Shown here: piece after piece, positions 51,740 through 60,262 of the stretch
Numbering within the stretch: position 1 is the stretch's first letter
Layout of the letters: each line of letters begins with the position of its first letter
The notes under the pieces: model-generated
What the model was told of the DNA's origin: nothing
Seen by the model: only the letters and a program-made list of their open reading frames with translations
The model's database searches: none
Assembly: GCA_024628785.1 (NCBI GenBank)
Contig: CP102405.1
Coordinates: 2,232,001-2,296,000, forward strand
Reading direction: 5' to 3'
From: Fusobacteria bacterium ZRK30
GTDB taxonomy: Bacteria; Fusobacteriota; Fusobacteriia; Fusobacteriales; Fusobacteriaceae
DNA length: 64,000 nucleotides
Position numbers and translations under genes: made by a program

Positions 51740-51775
51740 AAAAAGCAACGTGATGCTCCATCCAAAAAAGCATAA
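51740..51775 (+). repeat. Short interspersed repeat, copy 3
   Basis: GCAACGTGATGCTCCATCCA at 51745-51764, preceded by a run of A and followed by AAGCATAATTA; it matches copy 1 at 17 of 20 positions. Confidence 0.5.
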
Positions 51776-51823
51776 TTAAAGTTTTTATAATTTTTTATTT
51801 ATTTCATAAATTTTCTAAATAAC

Positions 51824-51874
51824 AAAAAAACCTATAAATATCGATGTTTTTCAAACACCTGTATTTATAGGTTT
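51824..51874 (-). terminator. Terminator after the POT transporter
   Basis: AAACCTATAAATA / TATTTATAGGTTT stem with an inner TGTTT/AAACA hairpin; on the minus strand it is followed by seven T. Confidence 0.8.
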
Positions 51875-51906
51875 AAGTTTAAAAATAATTTACTTTAATA
51901 TACCAA

Positions 51907-53253
51907 TTAAGCTGTTACCTCTACTTCTTCTGCTTCCTCTACAACTAAACTGTTTAACTTCTTGTCTAGTCCCCAAAGGATAATTCCCGCGAAGATAGCA
52001 ATTGCTGCAATAACAAGATATGCCTTCGCAAAGTCAAACTTTAGCGTATATGCATATAAGTAACCATATGATTTACCTGCAAAGAATACCGCTAATACCC
52101 AGATACTCATCATCCCAGTTAATAATCTTGGTGGCGAGAACTTTGCGATAAATGAATTTCCAAGTGGAGAGAACACCATTTCACCTGTTGATAATACAAC
52201 ACCCATTGCAATTATCCAGGCGATAGGAGCAAGATTATTTCCTCTTGAAATGTCAGCTAGTGCAAATATTACATAAGATAGTCCCATAAGCATCATACCT
52301 AAAGAAGTCTTTTTAAACATACTAAGGTCACCTTTAGGTCTCTTTGCTAACGTTGACCATACTTTACCTAAAATTGGTCCTAATGCTATACACATAAATG
52401 CGTTTAATGAGTCAAACCAAGCTGTAGGAATTGTAAAGTTTCCAATCATCCAGTTTGCAGCTCCGTTGTCTCCACCCCAGTAGTAATAAACAGGCATATA
52501 TGCTAAGTACCATAGTACCCAGAAGATAATTGAGAAGATCGACACTAAAACAATAGCACCAATTCTTTTCTTTTCAATTGTAGTTAAAGGAACTTTTTCT
52601 TCCTTCACTTCAACTTTTTTCTCCTCTTTATTTTCAGCGATTTTAAATGGTTTTTTACCTGTGTCCCCTAAAAATCTCCATCCATATACAAAGAAGATTG
52701 CATTAACAAACATTACTATTGCAATAACTAAAAAACAGAAAGAATATCCTTTAAATCCCACAAGTAAACCGATAATAGTTGTCCCCAAAAAAGCACCAAC
52801 ATTAACAAATGAATACTGAGTAGAAAACGCACCGTCTAATTCCCCGGGATCATCAAAAAGTCTACCTGTTATAGCGTTTGTCTGGCACTTAAATAACCCT
52901 GTACCTAAAGACAGCAAGATAATCATCAAGTTAACCATCCCAGTAGTATTAGCCTGCCATCCCACTAAGTAACCTGCTCCCATGAGTAACATACCGATAG
53001 GCACAAGGTATCTGGCTCCAAATACTTTATCTGAAAGATATCCCCCGATTATTGGCGCTAAATAAGTAAATGCTACCAAATTGGCTGTCATCTTTGCTGC
53101 ATCCCCTGGTTCAATACCTAATCCACCATCTGCTATCTTTGCAACTAAGAATACTGCGATTAACCACTTAGCTGAATAAAACGAAAATCTTTCCAATACG
53201 AAAGCCATTGAACATACGTAAAATCCAAATGGTTTTTTCCCTGCTTTTTCCAT
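51907..53253 (-). CDS. POT/PTR-family peptide:proton symporter
   Basis: 448 residues from ATG 53253; a first ATG at 53262 is only one base from the GGGGGG ribosome-binding site, whereas 53253 is ten bases away. About twelve to fourteen transmembrane helices. POT features: LERFSFYSAKWL (the ExxERF-type first helix), LAPIIGGYLSDKVFGARY, and GTGLFKCQTNAITGRL (the second signature), FSPLGNSFIAKFSPPRLLTG late. It imports di-/tripeptides. The first Glu of ExxER is not present in the usual place. Located next to a peptidase gene on the other strand, suggesting a peptide-use locus. Confidence 0.88.
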   Translation of the reverse strand: MEKAGKKPFGFYVCSMAFVLERFSFYSAKWLIAVFLVAKIADGGLGIEPGDAAKMTANLVAFTYLAPIIGGYLSDKVFGARYLVPIGMLLMGAGYLVGWQANTTGMVNLMIILLSLGTGLFKCQTNAITGRLFDDPGELDGAFSTQYSFVNVGAFLGTTIIGLLVGFKGYSFCFLVIAIVMFVNAIFFVYGWRFLGDTGKKPFKIAENKEEKKVEVKEEKVPLTTIEKKRIGAIVLVSIFSIIFWVLWYLAYMPVYYYWGGDNGAANWMIGNFTIPTAWFDSLNAFMCIALGPILGKVWSTLAKRPKGDLSMFKKTSLGMMLMGLSYVIFALADISRGNNLAPIAWIIAMGVVLSTGEMVFSPLGNSFIAKFSPPRLLTGMMSIWVLAVFFAGKSYGYLYAYTLKFDFAKAYLVIAAIAIFAGIILWGLDKKLNSLVVEEAEEVEVTA

Positions 53254-53898
53254 TTTTATCATTCCCCCCGATTAAAAAAAATTGATATTGCTTTTGTATT
53301 TATAAAAAATCAAGTTACTATCTTTAAATTGTGATAAATAACAATGATTTTAAATACTATAACTATATATTATTAATTATTCAAATAACTTCAATCTTTG
53401 TGAAAGATTAAGCAATTAATAATAGATAAATAATTTAAAAGTAACATTTATATTAAAAAACTTTAATTCTCTTTTCTTTTTTATCGCTTAATTTTTAAAA
53501 CAGTTCTATATTTTGCACATATGTTGAATTTCGTATCAAAAGTTCTAAGTTTGTTTCCTTTCTTTTTATAATGTACTACATGGTAACACATTTCCTTTAA
53601 TTGAAACAACTTTTTTTTAACTTTTCAAAGATTTGTTTAATATAGCAATTGACATTTGAAGATAATAGTATTATAAATATATTAAATTAATCAAAAACTT
53701 AGGATTTTATAAATTATTATTTTAAATTTGATATAAATTTATCACTTCTAAAATAACATCTATAAAGTATTTATAAACTGAAAAATTGTGATTTTTTTTA
53801 CAACCCATTAAATTAAATTTCATTGATATTCAGAAATCTTATTGTTTAAAAAAAATCTTATCAACTACTCTTTAATAATTAACTATGGAGGCACTATT
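53254..53898. other. Divergent intergenic region, AT-rich
   Basis: About 640 bases between the POT gene (-) and the iminopeptidase-like gene (+). No ORF longer than a few dozen codons has start signals. A predicted plus-strand promoter lies at 53649-53677. No clear terminator, repeat or RNA fold is seen. The length suggests regulation of the two divergent peptide genes. Confidence 0.5.
53649..53677 (+). promoter_or_regulatory. Predicted promoter of the iminopeptidase-like gene
   Basis: Perfect TTGACA (53649-53654), 17-base spacer, TATAAA (53672-53677). The leader to the ATG at 53899 would be about 215 bases. Confidence 0.5.
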
Positions 53899-54780
53899 AT
53901 GAAAGTTACCGAAGGTTATATGCCGTATTTAGAATACAAAACTTATTACCGTATAGTAGGAGAATGTAAAGGTGATAAAAAGCCACTGGTTTTATTACAT
54001 GGAGGACCTGGATCAACTCACAACTATTTTGAAGTCCTTGATAAAATAGCAGAAGATGGGCGGGCAGTTATCATGTACGATCAATTGGGCTGCGGTCTAT
54101 CTGCCACACCTTCTCGTCCCGACCTATGGAGTGCCCAAACATGGATCGATGAATTAATCCAATTACGTAAACACTTAGATTTAGATGAAATCCATCTATT
54201 AGGCCAATCCTGGGGGGGAATGCAGGCGATTCAATACGCTTGCGAGTACAAACCTAAAGGAATTAAAAGTTATATACTATCCAGTACTTTACCATCTGCT
54301 TCCATATGGGAAAAAGAGCAGCGTAGAAGAGTTGCATACCTTCCAAAAGATATGCAGGAAGCCATTGCTCAAGCTGAAAAAACTAATGATTATTCCTCGA
54401 AAGAATACCAAAAAGCAGAAGCCGAATTTATGGTTCGTCATTGTGCAGGTGAATTAACACCAGATTCTCCAGAGTGTTTGAGACGTCCAAAAGTTTCCGG
54501 AACAGAATCTTATATAACTGCATGGGGTCAAAATGAATTTTGCCCCTCTGGAACATTAAAAAACTTTGATTTCACAAAAGAAATCGAAGATATTCAAGAG
54601 CCTTGTTTAGTTACCAGTGGTTTACTTGATCTCTGCTCTCCCCTTGTCGCAAAAACAATGTATGATAAAATTCCCAATTCAGAGTGGGAGTTATTTGAAT
54701 ACAGTCGACATATGCCATTTGTAGAAGAAAACGATAAATATATAGAAACCCTCAATAGATGGCTGAACAAGAATGACTAA
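53899..54780 (+). CDS. Proline iminopeptidase-family alpha/beta hydrolase
   Basis: 293 residues from ATG 53899 with GGAGG eight bases upstream; an in-frame earlier start at 53842 lacks such a site. Motifs: LLHGGPGSTHNYFE (oxyanion region), MYDQLGCGLSATP, HLLGQSWGGMQAIQYA (nucleophile Ser in GxSxG), GLLDLCSPLVA (Asp) and YSRHMPFVEE (His). This is the pattern of the proline-specific peptidase (S33) family, which removes N-terminal residues from small peptides. The divergent POT transporter supports peptide use. A terminator follows. Confidence 0.9.
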   Translation: MKVTEGYMPYLEYKTYYRIVGECKGDKKPLVLLHGGPGSTHNYFEVLDKIAEDGRAVIMYDQLGCGLSATPSRPDLWSAQTWIDELIQLRKHLDLDEIHLLGQSWGGMQAIQYACEYKPKGIKSYILSSTLPSASIWEKEQRRRVAYLPKDMQEAIAQAEKTNDYSSKEYQKAEAEFMVRHCAGELTPDSPECLRRPKVSGTESYITAWGQNEFCPSGTLKNFDFTKEIEDIQEPCLVTSGLLDLCSPLVAKTMYDKIPNSEWELFEYSRHMPFVEENDKYIETLNRWLNKND

Positions 54781-54801
54781 AAACTAAACAACAGTATAAA
54801 T

Positions 54802-54843
54802 AAAAAAAGGAGATTTATTTTGATAAACAACTCTCCTTTTTTT
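54802..54843. terminator. Terminator after the iminopeptidase-like gene
   Basis: AAAAAAAGGAGA / TCTCCTTTTTTT stem with an inner TTTATT/GATAAA part. It can act in both directions, between the plus-strand gene and yifB. Confidence 0.8.
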
Positions 54844-54917
54844 AGATTTTTTTAATTTAAAATTTTAAGATCTTCTAAAAAATAAAAAGGCTTCCACTTA
54901 GAAAGCCTAAATATAAT

Positions 54918-56411
54918 TTATTTTTTTCTATAACTGAGAGCTTCCATAATATGGGATAATTCTATATTTTCACTTCCCTCTAAATCAGCTATTGTCCTTC
55001 CCACCTTGAGCACCTTATCATAACTCCTTCCAGAAAGACCAAATACATCTATGGAATCGATCAATATTTTTTTACTTTTATCATCTAATTTACAGTATAT
55101 TTTTATCTCCTTAGGGGTCATATTTCCATTAATTTTTGAATTTCCAAACCTTTCCCACTGTATTTTCCTTGCTTTCTCTACCCTTTCCCTTATCTCTATG
55201 GAGCTTTCCCCCTCATTGCAGGAGGACAGTTCTGATCTCGATAATTTTTTTATCTCTAAATACAGATCTATCCTGTCCAATAGGGGTCCTGAAATTTTAT
55301 GCTGATACCTATTTATCTGAAATGGACTGCAGGTGCACCTATTTTCAAATAAATTTCCACATGGACATGGGTTTGAAGCCATTATAAGGACCATATCTGC
55401 CGGCATCTCTACCCTGTACTCTGCCCTGGTTATAGATACTTTTTTATCTTCCAGAGGCTGTCTCAATGTTTCTAAAACCAGCCTTGGAAATTCTGTAACT
55501 TCATCTAAAAATAAAACTCCATTATGAGCCAGACTTATTTCGCCGGCTTTTGGAACTCTCCCTCCTCCTACAATAGAAACCATAGAACTACTATGGTGGG
55601 GACTTCTAAATGGCCTCTTATTTATTATGGGCATATCTTTTGTCAGGAGCCCTGTACTGCTGTATATCTTGGTTGATTCAATTATTTCATCCTCATTCAT
55701 AAGGGGTAATATAGTAGGCAATCGTTTTGCTAACATGGATTTCCCTGCTCCCGGAGTTCCTATCATATAAAAATTGTGTCCTCCTGCTGCTGCTATCTCT
55801 ATACACCTTTTCGCCTGAATCTGTCCCTTAACCTCCTTAAAATCTACTGAATAACCGGCCTCCTCCTTACCAGACTCCACTTCCGGTGATTCGATCTCTA
55901 TCTTATCATTTAAAAATTCAACTACCTGAACCAAATTATCCACTGGTATTATCTCCACTCCCTTTATGACGCTGGCTTCTAAATAGTTTTCCCTGGGCAG
56001 GATTATTCCTGAGATACCATTTTCCTTAGCACATATAACCGAATTTATGGCTCCGTCAATTTTTCTGATATTACCATTTAAAGATAGTTCTCCCAACACT
56101 ATATATTTCTCTAATTTTTTATTTTCTACCTCTCCTAGACTGGCCAATATCCCTATAGCTATAGAAAGATCAAAGGAAGCCCCTTCCTTTCTGATCCCAG
56201 CAGGGGAAAGGTTTATTACTATCCTTCTTGCAGGTATTTCATATCCGCTATTTTTTACGGCAGCTCTGACTCTTTCCTTACTTTCAGAGATAGCCACATC
56301 TGCTAACCCTACTATATTAAAGCTGGGTAAGCCTGCCATAATGTCAGCTTCCACCTCCAATATATAAGATTCTATACCTATATAACTTGAACTAAGCACC
56401 TTGGAAACCAT
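54918..56411 (-). CDS. yifB: YifB/ComM-family Mg-chelatase-like AAA+ ATPase
   Basis: 497 residues from ATG 56411, with AGGGG nine bases upstream; GTG 56420 is too close to it. An N-terminal Lon-protease-like domain (residues 1-170; SFDLSIAIGILASLGEV) is followed by an AAA+ domain (GTPGAGKSMLAKRLPTILP; VLFLDEVTEFP) and a C-terminal helix set, with a zinc motif (CPCGNLFENRCTCS). ComM is a branch-migration helicase for natural transformation. The leader (56421-56449) has two sites complementary to the small RNA loops, one overlapping the ribosome-binding site. Confidence 0.94.
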   Translation of the reverse strand: MVSKVLSSSYIGIESYILEVEADIMAGLPSFNIVGLADVAISESKERVRAAVKNSGYEIPARRIVINLSPAGIRKEGASFDLSIAIGILASLGEVENKKLEKYIVLGELSLNGNIRKIDGAINSVICAKENGISGIILPRENYLEASVIKGVEIIPVDNLVQVVEFLNDKIEIESPEVESGKEEAGYSVDFKEVKGQIQAKRCIEIAAAGGHNFYMIGTPGAGKSMLAKRLPTILPLMNEDEIIESTKIYSSTGLLTKDMPIINKRPFRSPHHSSSMVSIVGGGRVPKAGEISLAHNGVLFLDEVTEFPRLVLETLRQPLEDKKVSITRAEYRVEMPADMVLIMASNPCPCGNLFENRCTCSPFQINRYQHKISGPLLDRIDLYLEIKKLSRSELSSCNEGESSIEIRERVEKARKIQWERFGNSKINGNMTPKEIKIYCKLDDKSKKILIDSIDVFGLSGRSYDKVLKVGRTIADLEGSENIELSHIMEALSYRKK

Positions 56412-56450
56412 AAAAATCACCCCTAGTTAATTTTTTCTGTATTCCCTAGG

Positions 56451-56464
56451 TATATTCGAATATA
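56451..56464. promoter_or_regulatory. Perfect 14-base palindrome upstream of yifB and rocD
   Basis: TATATTCGAATATA lies in the 208-base divergent spacer between yifB (-) and rocD (+), 40 bases before the yifB start. It could be an operator for either gene. No regulator can be named. Confidence 0.35.
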
Positions 56465-56628
56465 GTTGATCTTTTCCTGTAAAGAAGGTAAAGAAATAAC
56501 ATATAGATAAAATACTTATAGACAACCAATAAAAATTATGATAAACTCGTTAAAACATATAATTTGTATAAAAATATACGCATGTACGCATAAATATATA
56601 TACAACTAAAAATAAAGGGGGTTATATC

Positions 56629-57813
56629 ATGTCTAAAACAAAAATGATGATTGATGAAGTCGAAAAGTGGAGCGCTCATAATTATCATCCAATTCCAATT
56701 GTTATCGCAGAAGGGGAAGGTATATGGGTAACAGATGTAGAAGGCAATAAGTATATGGATATGTTAGCAGCATATTCGGCAGTAAATCAGGGGCATAGAC
56801 ACCCTAGAATAGTTTCCGCACTTATTGAACAAGCTCAAAAAATGCCACTTACTTCAAGAGCTTTTCACAACGATAAGATGGGAGCTTATGTAAAGAAGTT
56901 ATGTGAATTTACAGGTTTTGAAAAGGTTTTACCAATGAATACAGGTGCTGAAGCAGTGGAAACTGCTCTAAAGGCCGTTCGAAAATGGGGTTATCAAGTG
57001 AAAGGTGTAAAGTCTGCAGAAATCATTGCCTGTCAAAATAACTTTGCCGGCAGAACAATCAGTACAATTTCTTTTTCCACAGAAGATCAATACAAAGAAG
57101 GTTTCGGACCCTTTACACCGGGTTTCAAAACTGTTCCTTTTGGTGATTTAAAAGCATTAGAAGATGCTATCACAGACAATACCGTTGCTGTAATCATGGA
57201 ACCAATTCAAGGTGAGGCCGGTATCATTGTACCACCTGAAGGGTATTTAAAAGGTGTGAGAGAAATTACAAAATCCAATAATGTTTTAATGGTCTGTGAT
57301 GAAATCCAAACTGGATTTGGTAGAACTGGAAAACTTTTTGCCTTTGAACATGATGGTATTAGACCAGATGTTGTAACAGTAGGTAAAGCTTTGAGTGGTG
57401 GATTGTATCCGGTATCTGCAATGCTCTCATCAAAAGAAGTGATGGATGTGTTTAGACCAGGGGATCATGGATCAACATTTGGAGGTAATCCATTAGGATG
57501 TGCAGTTGCTATGGCAGCGTTAGATGTTTTAGAGGATGAAAACTTAGTAAAAAATTCTAAAGAATTAGGAGACTATCTATTAGAGGAATTAAAAAAGATA
57601 GATTCAAAACATATTAAAGAAGTGAGAGGTAAGGGATTATTTGTTGGTGTTGAACTAGATAAACCAGCAAGACCATTCTGCGAAGCTTTAATGAATGAAG
57701 GTATTCTTTGTAAAGAAACACACGAATTTACAATTCGTTTAGCTCCACCTTTAGTAGTTAAAAAGGAAGAATTAGATATATGTATAGAGAAATTAAAGAA
57801 AGTGTTGAGATAA
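56629..57813 (+). CDS. rocD: Ornithine aminotransferase RocD
   Basis: Class III PLP aminotransferase converting ornithine and 2-oxoglutarate to glutamate semialdehyde and glutamate. 394 residues. Motifs: YMDMLAAYSAVNQGHRHPRI, NTGAEAVETALK, IACQNNFAGRT, IMEPIQGEAGI, CDEIQTGFGRTGK, and TVGKALSGGLYPVSA with the PLP Lys; then GDHGSTFGGNPLGCA. Full length and closely matching ornithine aminotransferases. GGGGG site before the ATG. An IS30-family element is inserted just downstream. Confidence 0.94.
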   Translation: MSKTKMMIDEVEKWSAHNYHPIPIVIAEGEGIWVTDVEGNKYMDMLAAYSAVNQGHRHPRIVSALIEQAQKMPLTSRAFHNDKMGAYVKKLCEFTGFEKVLPMNTGAEAVETALKAVRKWGYQVKGVKSAEIIACQNNFAGRTISTISFSTEDQYKEGFGPFTPGFKTVPFGDLKALEDAITDNTVAVIMEPIQGEAGIIVPPEGYLKGVREITKSNNVLMVCDEIQTGFGRTGKLFAFEHDGIRPDVVTVGKALSGGLYPVSAMLSSKEVMDVFRPGDHGSTFGGNPLGCAVAMAALDVLEDENLVKNSKELGDYLLEELKKIDSKHIKEVRGKGLFVGVELDKPARPFCEALMNEGILCKETHEFTIRLAPPLVVKKEELDICIEKLKKVLR

Positions 57814-57855
57814 AACTTAAGTTTTAGATTATTTTTTCTTTTTTAAATTCTTGAA

Positions 57856-57875
57856 TTGTATAATTAAATGCAACA
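57856..57875 (+). repeat. Left inverted repeat of the IS30 element
   Basis: Twenty bases starting TTGTATAATTAAATGCAACA; it matches the complement of the right end at 18 positions. Confidence 0.8.
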
Positions 57876-57938
57876 AAAAAAATTCATAAATATTTCCTTG
57901 GTATAATGTAAGTGCGACCAAACATTAAAGGAGTATTT

Positions 57939-58487
57939 ATGAATCATAAACATTTTACCATTGAAGAAAGAGAAAGTATATTTAAATTTTTAGCGCAAAA
58001 AAAATCAATTAGTTTTATTGCAGCTAAATTAAAGAAAAATAGAGTTAGTATTTATAGAGAAATTAATAGAAATTCAGTTGATGGTGAGTACACTCCTAAT
58101 AAAGCCCAGTTTTTATACAAAAAAAGAAAACAACTTTGTGGAAGAAAGCACAAATTAAGAGATTCGATCCTTTTGGTAGATATTCAAGAAAAGTTAGAAT
58201 CAGGTTGGAGTCCAGAACAAATATCAGGAAGAGCTAAATTAGACAACCAATATTCTATTTCATTTAAAACAATTTATAGAGCAATATATCTTGATTTTCT
58301 TACGGAGAGTACTAAATACCTTTTAACTAGAAAAGGCAAACAAAAGCCTAGAGGATTGAAAGAAACAAGGGGTAAAATCCCTAATAAAAAGATGATAGAA
58401 GAAAGGTCTGAAGAAGCGAATGATAGAAGTGAGATTGGTCATTTTGAAAGCGATACTATCGTTGGCGCAGGAAAAAAGGTGCTATGA
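57939..58487 (+). CDS. IS30-family transposase, N-terminal part (frame 0)
   Basis: Starts at ATG 57939 with AAAGGAG five bases upstream. It has the IS30 N-terminal helix-turn-helix (FTIEERESIFKFLAQKKSIS; LKKNRVSIYREINRNS), the GWSPEQISGR region, and the first catalytic acidic motif IGHFESDTIVGAG. It ends TGA at 58485-58487. The heptamer A AAA AAG at 58472-58478 is in frame with this ORF; a -1 shift there continues the protein as GAMMTYVDRKSRYL, exactly where full-length IS30 transposases continue. Confidence 0.85.
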   Translation: MNHKHFTIEERESIFKFLAQKKSISFIAAKLKKNRVSIYREINRNSVDGEYTPNKAQFLYKKRKQLCGRKHKLRDSILLVDIQEKLESGWSPEQISGRAKLDNQYSISFKTIYRAIYLDFLTESTKYLLTRKGKQKPRGLKETRGKIPNKKMIEERSEEANDRSEIGHFESDTIVGAGKKVL

Positions 58488-58900
58488 TGACTTATGTTGA
58501 TAGGAAATCAAGATATCTTGTAGCGGAGCTAATGATTAATAGAAAATCAGATACTTTTAATGAGGCAACAATAGAGAATTTTAAATATATACCTAAAGAA
58601 TACATAAAAACATTTACATCGGATAACGGGAAAGAATTCTCTAAATTTAAAGAATTAGAGGAAGCATTAGGTATTAAAGCTTATTTTGCTAACCCTTATC
58701 ACTCATGGGAGAGAGGAACAAATGAGAATACAAACGGTTTATTAAGGAGAACTTTCCCTAAAGGGACTATTTTTAGTAAGATAAAGAGATGTGAATTTTA
58801 TAAAGCGGTAAACAAAATTAATAATAGACCAAGGAAGTGTTTAAATTGGAAAACCCCAAAAGAAGTATTTTGGGGTGAAATTGAAAAGTGTTGCATTTAA
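58484..58900 (+). CDS. IS30-family transposase, C-terminal part (-1 frame)
   Basis: 138 codons from the ATG at 58484, which overlaps the TGA of the upstream part (ATGA). It holds the remaining DDE residues: MTYVDRKSRYLVAELM, FTSDNGKEFSKF (second Asp), and YHSWERGTNENTNGLLR (the Glu region), then RPRKCLNWKTPKEVF, the common IS30 ending. It is likely read as a -1 frameshift fusion with 57939-58487, but translation from its own ATG is possible. Alternatively the split is a decay frameshift. Confidence 0.8.
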   Translation: MMTYVDRKSRYLVAELMINRKSDTFNEATIENFKYIPKEYIKTFTSDNGKEFSKFKELEEALGIKAYFANPYHSWERGTNENTNGLLRRTFPKGTIFSKIKRCEFYKAVNKINNRPRKCLNWKTPKEVFWGEIEKCCI

Positions 58901-58908
58901 TTTGACAA
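58889..58908 (-). repeat. Right inverted repeat of the IS30 element
   Basis: The complement reads TTGTCAAATTAAATGCAACA, pairing with the left end. Confidence 0.8.
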
Positions 58909-58925
58909 CGTAAGATTTAATTAAG

Positions 58926-58953
58926 CACATAGGATCACTATGTGTTTTTTTTT
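58926..58953 (+). terminator. Terminator downstream of the IS30 element
   Basis: CACATAG / CTATGTG with a five-base loop and nine T. It was probably the original terminator of rocD before insertion of the element. Confidence 0.8.
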
Positions 58954-59084
58954 ATAATTGTAATTAAAAATTTATTGAAGGTTTACCTTTATTTTTTATT
59001 CTATTCATATGATTTTTTTTCCTATAAAATCCTATTTTTCATGGTAAACTTTTATTAAGTACTATTAAAAAGGGGGATTATATT

Positions 59085-60185
59085 ATGATCATAGAAAAGA
59101 TAGAGATTGGAAAGATCAAAGTTCCACTAATTACACCATTTAAAACAGCACTTCGAACTGTGGAAAGTGTAGAAGATATAGTTATAATTATAAAAACCGA
59201 TACAAATAACAGTGGTTTTGGGGAAGCTCCTCCAACTGCTGTTATTACAGGTGATACCCATGATTCTATAATCGGAGCCATAACTTTAATAGGAAAACAA
59301 TTAATAGGCAAAAATATTGAAGATTTTAACGACCTGATAAATATTGTACATAAGGCAATAATTAAAAATACCAGTGCAAAGGCAGCTATTGAGATAGCTC
59401 TTTATGACCTGTTTGCACAATCTATAAGCAAACCTCTATATAAAGTCTTAGGAGGAGGCCCCATCCATTTAAAAACTGATCTAACCATCAGTGTAGATAG
59501 CGTTGAAAAGATGGTAGCCGACAGCCTCAAAGCTGTAGAGAATGGCTTTGAGGAATTAAAAATAAAAGTAGGCAAAAATATTGAAGAAGATATTTATAGG
59601 ATAAAATCTATCTATGAAGCAGTAGGATCCCATATAAAATTGCGGTTAGATGCAAATCAGGGATGGAGTGTAAAGGAATCAATCTATGCCATCAGGAAGA
59701 TTGAGGAATATGGGATTGTCTTGGATTTTGTAGAACAGCCTGTAAAAGCCGACGATATCCATGGGATGATAAAGGTGACATCTGAGGTCTTATCCCCAAT
59801 TTTAGCAGATGAATCTATCTTTTCACCTAAAGATGCAATAGAAGTAATCACTCGAAAAGCTGCCGATATTATCAACATCAAATTGATGAAAACTGGGGGA
59901 ATATCAAATGCTTTAAAAATAATTAATATCTGTGAGATCTATGATGTTCCATGTATGATTGGCTGTATGTTAGAAGCAGGAATAAGTGTTACAGCAGCAG
60001 CTCATCTGGCAGCAGCAAGGAGTTCTGTTATAACCCGGATAGATTTAGACGGTCCAGCTCTCTGCAGTGAAAATCCATTAGATGGGGGGATTACCATGGA
60101 TGGACCTGAGATAACCTTATCCAACGAACCTGGTTTAGGAATAAAAAATATCACCGGATTTGAACTCATAAAAGATATAAAATAA
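59085..60185 (+). CDS. Dipeptide epimerase (enolase superfamily)
   Basis: 366 residues; likely L-Ala-D/L-Glu-type epimerase. N-terminal capping domain, then the barrel with LKIKVGK (catalytic Lys), RLDANQGW, VEQPV, LADESIF (metal Asp/Glu/Asp) and NIKLMKTGG (second Lys), followed by GCMLEAGIS and DLDGPALCSENPLDGG, typical of this subgroup. The enzyme works on peptidoglycan-derived or other dipeptides. GGGGG site before the ATG. Nearby genes (POT, iminopeptidase) also handle peptides. Confidence 0.9.
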   Translation: MIIEKIEIGKIKVPLITPFKTALRTVESVEDIVIIIKTDTNNSGFGEAPPTAVITGDTHDSIIGAITLIGKQLIGKNIEDFNDLINIVHKAIIKNTSAKAAIEIALYDLFAQSISKPLYKVLGGGPIHLKTDLTISVDSVEKMVADSLKAVENGFEELKIKVGKNIEEDIYRIKSIYEAVGSHIKLRLDANQGWSVKESIYAIRKIEEYGIVLDFVEQPVKADDIHGMIKVTSEVLSPILADESIFSPKDAIEVITRKAADIINIKLMKTGGISNALKIINICEIYDVPCMIGCMLEAGISVTAAAHLAAARSSVITRIDLDGPALCSENPLDGGITMDGPEITLSNEPGLGIKNITGFELIKDIK

Positions 60186-60211
60186 TAATCGACTTTAAAA
60201 GTCATTATTTT
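60183..60211 (+). terminator. Possible terminator after the dipeptide epimerase
   Basis: AATAAT-C-GACTT / AAGTC-ATTATT stem with one bulge and a TAA loop, then TTTTC. It overlaps the predicted ywbE promoter (TTTAAA 60194-60199, 17 bases, TAAAAT 60217-60222). Confidence 0.5.
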
Positions 60212-60222
60212 CATGGTAAAAT
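60194..60222 (+). promoter_or_regulatory. Predicted promoter of ywbE
   Basis: TTTAAA and TAAAAT separated by 17 bases, with TGG just upstream of the -10 box. Confidence 0.4.
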
Positions 60223-60262
60223 TCTTTGGAACAAAATCATATATATAGAAGGAGTTATTATA

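Larger units (their letters stand above)
51505..51906. other. Intergenic region between ychF and the POT transporter
   Basis: About 400 bases, very AT-rich, no ORF. It contains repeat copy 3 (51740-51775), the POT terminator (51824-51874), and a small plus-strand GCAG/CTGC hairpin with a T run near 51604-51627 whose function is unclear. Nothing else supported. Confidence 0.5.
57856..58908 (+). mobile_element. IS30-family insertion sequence
   Basis: About 1053 bp bounded by imperfect 20-bp inverted repeats: 57856-57875 (TTGTATAATTAAATGCAACA) and 58889-58908, whose complement is TTGTCAAATTAAATGCAACA, 18 of 20 identical. The content is a single transposase reading frame in two parts. It lies between rocD and a terminator at 58926, so it may have separated rocD from its terminator. 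No target duplication was seen, but IS30 elements make only 2-3 bp ones. Confidence 0.88.

Noticed and set aside
57811-57845. AAAACTTAAGTTTT plus T-rich run as rocD terminator
   Set aside because: The palindrome has no loop and only A/T with two GC pairs; the terminator at 58926 is far better.
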